38,802 nt of DNA, from assembly GCA_948472955.1 (NCBI GenBank), contig CAOKVW010000005.1, positions 1 through 38,802 of the forward strand, read 5' to 3'. Numbering within the stretch: position 1 is the stretch's first letter; each line of letters starts with the position of its first letter. The stretch comes from an uncultured Clostridium sp. (lineage in GTDB: Bacteria; Bacillota; Clostridia; TANB77; CAG-508). Below, piece after piece: positions 34,233 through 38,802 of this stretch. Both the position numbers and the translations under genes were made by a program. The notes below the pieces were generated by a model that had not been told where the DNA came from, did not search any database, and saw only the letters and a program-made list of their open reading frames with translations.

Positions 34233-35063
34233 TTAGTTGAAGCTATTAGGATCCATATCTGAACCCGCAAAAAATCTCATATTATTAATAGTACTCATAT
34301 CTTTTTCTGATATTTCAAAATCAAATAAATCTAAATTTTGTCTCATTCTTTCTTCCTTCTCTGATTTTGGTAATGGTATTACTTCATTTTGTAAACACCA
34401 TTTCAAACAAATTTGTGCTACTGACTTATTATATTTTCTTGCAATATTTATTAATATTTGATTGTTTAGCATTTTTCCTTTTCCTAGAGGCGCCCATGCT
34501 TCTAAAACTATATTATTTTTTTTACAAAATTCTATTGTATCTTTTCGTATTAATCCTGGATGAAATTCTATTTGATTAACAGTAGGTATAATATTAGAAT
34601 TCTCTAAAATTATTTCTAAGTGTTGTTTTAAGAAATTAGAAACTCCTATATTTTTAGCTTTTCCCTCTTTATATATCTTTTCTAAAGCTTTCCATGTTTC
34701 TATGTTCAATTCATTATCATTATTTTTAGGCCAATGTATTAAAAACAAGTCTATATATTCTAAATCTAAATTTTTTAAGGTATTATTAAATGATTTTAGT
34801 GTATTTTCATACCCCATTGAATCTTTCCAAACTTTACTAGTAATAAATAATTCTTTTCGATTGATGTTACTCAGCTTTATAGCTTTCCCAATTTCTATTT
34901 CATTCTCATAGGCAGATGCTGTATCGATATGTCGGTAACCTACCTCTATTGCTGTTTTTATTACATTAATACATTCATTTCCTGTGATTAATGACGTTCC
35001 AAATCCCATACTTGGTATATATTTCCCATTATTCAATTTTATGCTTTGTTCACTATATGACAT
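34233..35063 (-). CDS. Aldo/keto reductase
   Basis: 276 residues, a complete TIM-barrel oxidoreductase. Catalytic tetrad positions are visible: aspartate and tyrosine in HIDTASAYENE, lysine in FITSKVWKD and histidine in LFLIHWPKN. NIGVSNF and VIPLPKSEKEERMRQNLDLF are the later signature blocks, the last binding NADPH. The substrate is unknown. Its start nearly abuts the stop of the glycosyltransferase gene (gap of about one base), so the two are translationally coupled. The pairing may be incidental. Confidence 0.9.
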   Translation of the reverse strand: MSYSEQSIKLNNGKYIPSMGFGTSLITGNECINVIKTAIEVGYRHIDTASAYENEIEIGKAIKLSNINRKELFITSKVWKDSMGYENTLKSFNNTLKNLDLEYIDLFLIHWPKNNDNELNIETWKALEKIYKEGKAKNIGVSNFLKQHLEIILENSNIIPTVNQIEFHPGLIRKDTIEFCKKNNIVLEAWAPLGKGKMLNNQILINIARKYNKSVAQICLKWCLQNEVIPLPKSEKEERMRQNLDLFDFEISEKDMSTINNMRFFAGSDMDPNSFN

Positions 35064-35064
35064 T

Positions 35065-36255
35065 TTATTTTCTCCTTATTTCTTCGTATAATTCTATCAA
35101 TTTGTTCATTAAGGTTTCTTGTGAATAATTTCTTTTCGCATAATTGGCAATTTTCTCTTTTTTAAAAATAATCTTTTTATTTAAAATTAATTTAATTTTT
35201 TCAGCTAACATTTCTTCATTATCTACCTCAAAAAGCAATCCTACTTCTTTCGTAATTATCTTATCCATTCCTGATACATTACTTACAACTGCTGGTGTTC
35301 CACATGCTAATGCTTCTATAGCAACTAATGGCAATGCTTCTTTTCTCGATGGTAATACTAAAACATCAGAAATATTATATAATAATCTCAAATCTTCATG
35401 CCCTTTACTTCCCAAAAAAACAATATTGTGTAATTTTAATCTTTCTTTTAATTTTTCTAAGTCTCTTCTATAATCTCCATCTCCTACAATTAAAGTTAAT
35501 GTTTTTTGTGTTTCATATTTATTAGTAGCTTTTAATAATATATCCAATCCTTTCAATTTTGAAATTCTTCCAACAAATAATACAATGTTGTCAAATCTTT
35601 TATAAATTGAAAATTTTTTTAATATCTCCATTCTATTTAGTTCTTCTCGATAAAAATCTTGTGAATTATATCCATTTTTTATAAATTCAATTTTATTTTC
35701 TGCATTAGGAAATTTACTGATTATCTCTTCTATATTATCATCCGATATAGCAATTATTTTTTTACAACCTTCAACAGCTTTGTTTCCATATTCATTAAAC
35801 ATATTTGTCTTTTTATACGTAATAAATTCTGCACCATGTGAAGTGATTATATATGGAATTTTATAGTGCTTTAATAATCCCGATACTATCCAAATATGTT
35901 GTGAGTGGATAATATCTGGTTGAAACTCCTCTAACTCTTCTTCAATTGCATTCCTAAAAGCTATTTCATATTGTTCTATTTGTAATCTTGTCATATTTTG
36001 AAATAAAAAGTCACTTCTTGGATGTGCATCCATACACGGAAAATTAAAGTCTAATTGTCCTTTTATTATTTCTTCCTTCTTAAAAAATACTGGATGTATT
36101 TTTACATTTTCAATATTAATTATTTTAGTAGTATTTTCAGGCATAATAACACAAACTTTATGACCCTTTTTTTCTAAACTTTTCGCAATATTCATAACAT
36201 AAATTCCGCTTCCTGAACCTATTAGTGGAAAATGGTTTATTAATAATATCTTCAT
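35065..36255 (-). CDS. GT4-family glycosyltransferase
   Basis: 396 residues with the GT-B fold. The N-terminal domain opens with the glycine-rich loop HFPLIGSGSGIYVMNIAKSL. The C-terminal Glycos_transf_1 domain contains NIVLFVGRISKLKGLDILLK, and the nucleotide-sugar binding EX7E region PSRKEALPLVAIEALACGTP. It transfers a sugar from an activated donor to a lipid, glycan or protein. The neighbouring polyprenyl-phosphate sugar transferase suggests a cell-surface polysaccharide or teichoic-acid-type pathway, though the acceptor is unknown. Confidence 0.9.
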   Translation of the reverse strand: MKILLINHFPLIGSGSGIYVMNIAKSLEKKGHKVCVIMPENTTKIINIENVKIHPVFFKKEEIIKGQLDFNFPCMDAHPRSDFLFQNMTRLQIEQYEIAFRNAIEEELEEFQPDIIHSQHIWIVSGLLKHYKIPYIITSHGAEFITYKKTNMFNEYGNKAVEGCKKIIAISDDNIEEIISKFPNAENKIEFIKNGYNSQDFYREELNRMEILKKFSIYKRFDNIVLFVGRISKLKGLDILLKATNKYETQKTLTLIVGDGDYRRDLEKLKERLKLHNIVFLGSKGHEDLRLLYNISDVLVLPSRKEALPLVAIEALACGTPAVVSNVSGMDKIITKEVGLLFEVDNEEMLAEKIKLILNKKIIFKKEKIANYAKRNYSQETLMNKLIELYEEIRRK

Positions 36256-36369
36256 TTCTACCTCTTATACATGATAGTTATAATTTTTACAATATAATAA
36301 TAATATACCATAATTCTCTATTTTTTACAATGCTTTTTAAGATTCAACTTTTATCTATCGACAAAAATA

Positions 36370-36387
36370 GAAAGCTTTTCAGCTTTC
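36370..36387 (-). terminator. Terminator after the WecA-like gene
   Basis: GAAAGCT pairs with AGCTTTC around TTTC and is followed on the minus strand by TATTTTTG. Confidence 0.6.
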
Positions 36388-36403
36388 ATACTTTTATATT
36401 AAT

Positions 36404-37640
36404 TTATTCATGAATCTCAAACATATCTTTTCCCTCTCCACAAACAGGGCAAACCCAATCATCTGGTAAATCCTCAAAAGATGTACCTGGTTTAATACCA
36501 GCCTTTTCATTCCCTGACTTAGGATTATAAATATATTTACACTCAATACACTCATATCTTTGCAATTCTGATTTTTCCGTTTGGAAATTCTTGTATCCCA
36601 GTCCCAGTGCAACAACAACCATAAGTAAAAAAGATAAAGCTTTCCATATTCCACTCTCTAAAAATATAATCGCAAACAATCCCAACGTTGCAGCAATTCC
36701 ATATAAAATCAGTACTGCTTGTTTTTGACTAAATCCCCTTGCAACAATAATATGATGCAAATGTCCTTTATCTGCTTTAAAAATGGCTTTAATTGATTTT
36801 CCCTTAATTAATCTTCTGATAATTGCCCAAACCGTATCAAATATTGGTAATCCCAATGCTAATAATGGCAATACAATAACAGCTGCTGTATAAGTTTTTG
36901 CCACACCTAATATAGAAATAATAGAAAGGGAAAAACCTAAAAAGTTAGAACCAGTATCTCCAATAAATGTTTTTGCTGGTGCAAAATTAAATGGTAAAAA
37001 TCCTACCAATGCACCTGCTAATGCCGTAATTAATAAAATGGAAATAAGTGGCGAACCATTTAATACAAATATAATTAATAACGATACCGCTGATATAACT
37101 GAAATTCCTGCTGACAGCCCGTCCAATCCATCAATTAAGTTAATCGCATTCGTTACTCCTACAATCCATCCAATTGTCAAAATAATAGAAAATGCCTCTT
37201 TTAACTCTTGTGTTAATAAAAAGGCTGGTGTTGTATCATCAATTCTTACACCAAATGCTACTACGATGATTGCTGCTATTACTTGTCCAAGCAATTTTAC
37301 CATTGGTTTAATTGTTACAATATCATCCATCACACAAAAAATTGATATTACGATAATTCCTAAAAACATTCCGAATTAATTTCATACCATAATGTTCTAT
37401 TCCAAATAAATCAATTTTATTTTCTAAATTCATAACAATCAATATATAGATTACAGCAATTAAGAAACCTAATATAACTGCTGGTCCTCCAAATTTGGGC
37501 ATGGCTTTTTTATGCATTCTTCTTTTATCCTTTGGTATATCTACTGCGCCTACTTTTCGTGCTATTTTTATGGTATATGGTGTTGCCATAAAAGTCACAA
37601 TAAAGGCCAGCAAAAATGCAATAGCTATATCTCCCCACAT
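36404..37640 (-). CDS. Polyprenyl-phosphate HexNAc-1-phosphate transferase (WecA/TagO type) fused to rubredoxin, +1 shift at CGG
   Basis: A multi-pass enzyme that starts an undecaprenyl-linked polymer. In the first frame are [31 protein letters not shown]. Codon 90 is CGG (37371-37373). Skipping its C gives [20 protein letters not shown], then [17 protein letters not shown] (the DDxxD site), [15 protein letters not shown] and [13 protein letters not shown] (the HIHH-type loop). After the last membrane span comes a complete rubredoxin domain, [20 protein letters not shown] and [16 protein letters not shown], with both CxxC pairs. The total of 1237 nt minus one is 412 codons. The fusion of a membrane sugar-phosphate transferase with an iron-binding redox domain is unusual; the family alone is about 320 residues. 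It is 12 bases downstream of rpiB. Confidence 0.88.
37371..37373 (-). other. In-frame CGG, +1 shift site 7 (WecA-like)
   Basis: ATT CGG AAT in the upstream frame, ATT (C) GGA ATG in the shifted frame, giving I-G-M-F-L-G. Unshifted translation ends about 15 codons later. Confidence 0.87.
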
Positions 37641-37652
37641 AGGCTTTGCCTC

Positions 37653-38099
37653 CTATTTCATGTTTTCGTTTTCTATTTCTTCAATTATTTTTATTCTTTC
37701 TTCATGTCTACCACCTTCAAATTCTGTAGCAAGCCATATTCTTATCATACAAATTGCTTCATTGACTGTTACATCATCTGCTCCAATGGATAACACATTA
37801 CCATTGTTGTGTAATTTTGCAAATTTTGCTGTGTATTCATTATGACAAGGTGTGCATCTAATTCCTTTAAATTTATTGGCTACAATACTCATTCCGATTC
37901 CTGAACGACAAATTAGTATACCTTTTTCACATTGTTTTGATTGGACTTGTATCGCTACTTCTTTAGCAATATTAGGGTAATCTACTCTCTCTTCATTCAT
38001 ACATCCCATATCCTTATATGGAATATCTTTCTCTTCTAAATATTTTTTTATTTCTTCTTTTAATTGATAACCTCCATGGTCACTTCCAATTGCTATCAT
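37653..38099 (-). CDS. rpiB: Ribose-5-phosphate isomerase B
   Basis: 148 residues. IAIGSDHGGYQLKEEIKKYL is the N-terminal signature. The catalytic cysteine is in GILICRSGIGMSIVANK (the family usually has ICGTGIG, so the CRS variant, encoded by CGT, is slightly unusual). CHNEYTAKFAKLHNNGNVLS completes the site. It interconverts ribulose-5-phosphate and ribose-5-phosphate; some relatives act on other sugar phosphates. It precedes the WecA-like gene. Confidence 0.93.
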   Translation of the reverse strand: MIAIGSDHGGYQLKEEIKKYLEEKDIPYKDMGCMNEERVDYPNIAKEVAIQVQSKQCEKGILICRSGIGMSIVANKFKGIRCTPCHNEYTAKFAKLHNNGNVLSIGADDVTVNEAICMIRIWLATEFEGGRHEERIKIIEEIENENMK

Positions 38100-38247
38100 T
38101 TATATCACTCCATTCTTTTAACACTATATCATAAATTATTTTTCATTACAATAATTATTTCCAATTTTACTTGCTTTTTACAAAAAAATGTGATAGAATA
38201 TCATATGTTATAGTGTAATATAGACTAAGAGGAGGTGCTGAAAAGAA

Positions 38248-38514
38248 ATGCCAAATATTAAATCAGCTAAAAAAAGAGTTAAAGTAATTGAGAAAAAAAC
38301 TTTAAGAAATAATATGATTAAATCAGCCTACAAGACAGCTGTTAAAAAATTCGAAGAAGCTATCGCAAGTGGAAACACAGAAGAAGCTAAAGTATTATTC
38401 TCTGAAGCAACGAAAAAAATCGACCAAGCCTGCACAAAAGGTGTAATCGTAAAAAATACAGCTGCTAGAAAAAAATCTAGCTTATCTAAAAAATTAAATG
38501 CCGCTATGGCCTAA
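38248..38514 (+). CDS. rpsT: 30S ribosomal protein S20
   Basis: 88 residues, normal length: [20 protein letters not shown], then a three-helix bundle with lysine-rich ends and the typical [21 protein letters not shown]-terminus. It binds 16S rRNA early in 30S assembly. The start follows AGGAGGTG. It is monocistronic, with its own terminator. Confidence 0.97.
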   Translation: MPNIKSAKKRVKVIEKKTLRNNMIKSAYKTAVKKFEEAIASGNTEEAKVLFSEATKKIDQACTKGVIVKNTAARKKSSLSKKLNAAMA

Positions 38515-38517
38515 CCT

Positions 38518-38545
38518 AAAACCTTATTCATTGCAATAAGGTTTT
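38518..38545 (+). terminator. rpsT terminator
   Basis: AAAACCTTATT pairs perfectly with AATAAGGTTTT around CATTGC, followed by TTTGTTTT. Confidence 0.95.
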
Positions 38546-38556
38546 TTGTTTTATTT

Positions 38557-38616
38557 GGTTGTCCCTTTCTGGGACAGGCACCGAGTGACCATTTGTCCCT
38601 TTCTGGGACAGTCCCT
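38557..38616. repeat. Two TGTCCCTTTCTGGGACA hairpin repeats
   Basis: Identical 17-base units at 38560-38576 and 38594-38610 each form a TGTCCC/GGGACA hairpin. GGCACC follows the first. They are related to the repeat at 32106-32186. Confidence 0.75.
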
Positions 38617-38642
38617 AAAGTGGACATTTTTGATAAAAAACG

Positions 38643-38667
38643 GGACAAGCTATGTAAAAGCTTGTCC
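38643..38667 (-). terminator. Terminator of the gene at the right edge
   Basis: GGACAAGCT pairs with AGCTTGTCC, followed on the minus strand by CGTTTTTTATC. Confidence 0.75.
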
Positions 38668-38712
38668 TTTTCCTTTTGCCGTATTTAAAATGAATTATTC
38701 TTGCTATATACA

Positions 38713-38802
38713 TTAGATTAATTGCTTTTTAATGCTATCTACAACAAAACCACAGACAACAAATTCGATGGCAAAAATCAAACTAAGTTTAAACAAATTA
38801 AT
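38713..38802 (-). CDS. C-terminal end of a membrane protein (partial)
   Basis: An open frame enters from the right edge and ends at TAA 38713-38715: INLFKLSLIFAIEFVVCGFV, VDSIKKQLI. It reads as a hydrophobic span followed by a short basic tail. A terminator lies just after it. Too little is present to name it. Confidence 0.4.
   Translation of the reverse strand: MNLFKLSLIFAIEFVVCGFVVDSIKKQLI

Noticed and set aside
1486..37373. CGG reassigned to another amino acid as a normal sense codon
   Set aside because: A three-base reading of CGG, whatever the amino acid, leaves all seven genes out of frame. Only a one-base advance restores them.
1486..37373. Homopolymer-type sequencing error as the cause of the seven shifts
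   Set aside because: The extra base is not in a homopolymer in most cases (for example TTT-C-GG, ACA-C-GG, TGT-C-GG) and is always C. A motif-linked systematic error cannot be excluded from this sequence alone and is kept as the main alternative in the findings.
1251..37640. Treating the seven split genes as ordinary pseudogenes
   Set aside because: Apart from the insertions in two of them, each has exactly one lesion, always a C before GG forming an in-frame CGG, and both sides are fully conserved, including aspS. Random decay would give mixed indels, deletions and stops, as seen in the EssC and BRO remnants.

Overview
This is an AT-rich chromosomal window from a low-GC Gram-positive bacterium, most likely an uncultured member of the Clostridia. 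The evidence is a dcw-type start (mraZ, rsmH, ftsL, transpeptidase), PASTA penicillin-binding proteins, a class D-like sortase, a SpoVB/MurJ-like flippase, a type II pyrophosphatase, Hsp33 and type VII secretion remnants.

Main observation. I checked every CGG trinucleotide in the genes by hand. Seven lie in frame, and all seven sit at the point where the gene must move +1 to stay homologous to its family. Reading XXX-C-GGN instead of XXX-CGG restores one continuous protein with a glycine at the site. The seven genes are a transpeptidase (1251-3015), a cell-wall hydrolase (6178-14764, after two excisions), a serine recombinase (11829-13413), aspS (24506-26249), a DUF3440 PAPS-reductase-like protein (28481-29771), a lipid flippase (30357-32013) and a WecA/TagO-like transferase (36404-37640). 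Each length becomes an exact multiple of three once one base is dropped. I found no in-frame CGG in any undisturbed gene, although about 49 out-of-frame CGGs occur inside genes. CGA, CGC, CGT and AGA are used normally for arginine. The simplest reading is a lineage in which CGG has no normal decoder and acts as a general +1 frameshift signal. A systematic sequencing artefact is the main alternative.

Layout. 1-1305 is the end of a mobile element inserted in the 3' part of the transpeptidase gene. 1251-5277 is the mraZ-rsmH-ftsL-transpeptidase cluster on the minus strand, with a four-repeat MraZ operator. 5406-5657 is a foldback element. 6178-14764 is one peptidoglycan hydrolase gene cut into three pieces by two large-serine-recombinase elements of 4549 bp (6497-11045) and 3350 bp (11151-14500). 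Their attachment sites can be reconstructed to the base pair, and excision of both gives a 228-residue protein once its CGG is shifted. 14878-18970 holds a sortase, rsmA and an intact PASTA transpeptidase. 19006-22089 is a decayed zone with two Rpn-family genes and a type VII secretion (EssC/EsaB) remnant. 22309-26249 holds a WalR-like regulator, mnmA, a TSCPD protein and aspS. 26327-26516 is a second foldback element, followed by an HD-GYP gene. 27518-29771 is an IbrA/IbrB-like (YbdN/YbdM-like) cluster. 29954-38099 carries HU, flippase, pyrophosphatase, Hsp33, aldo/keto reductase, glycosyltransferase, a WecA-rubredoxin fusion and rpiB. rpsT is on the plus strand at 38248, and the tail of a minus-strand gene lies at the right edge.

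Two themes connect these. Cell-envelope genes are repeatedly interrupted by site-specific recombinase elements that could be removed precisely. Host genes, the interrupted hydrolase and one element's own recombinase all obey the same CGG rule. No tRNA, rRNA or CRISPR array was seen.
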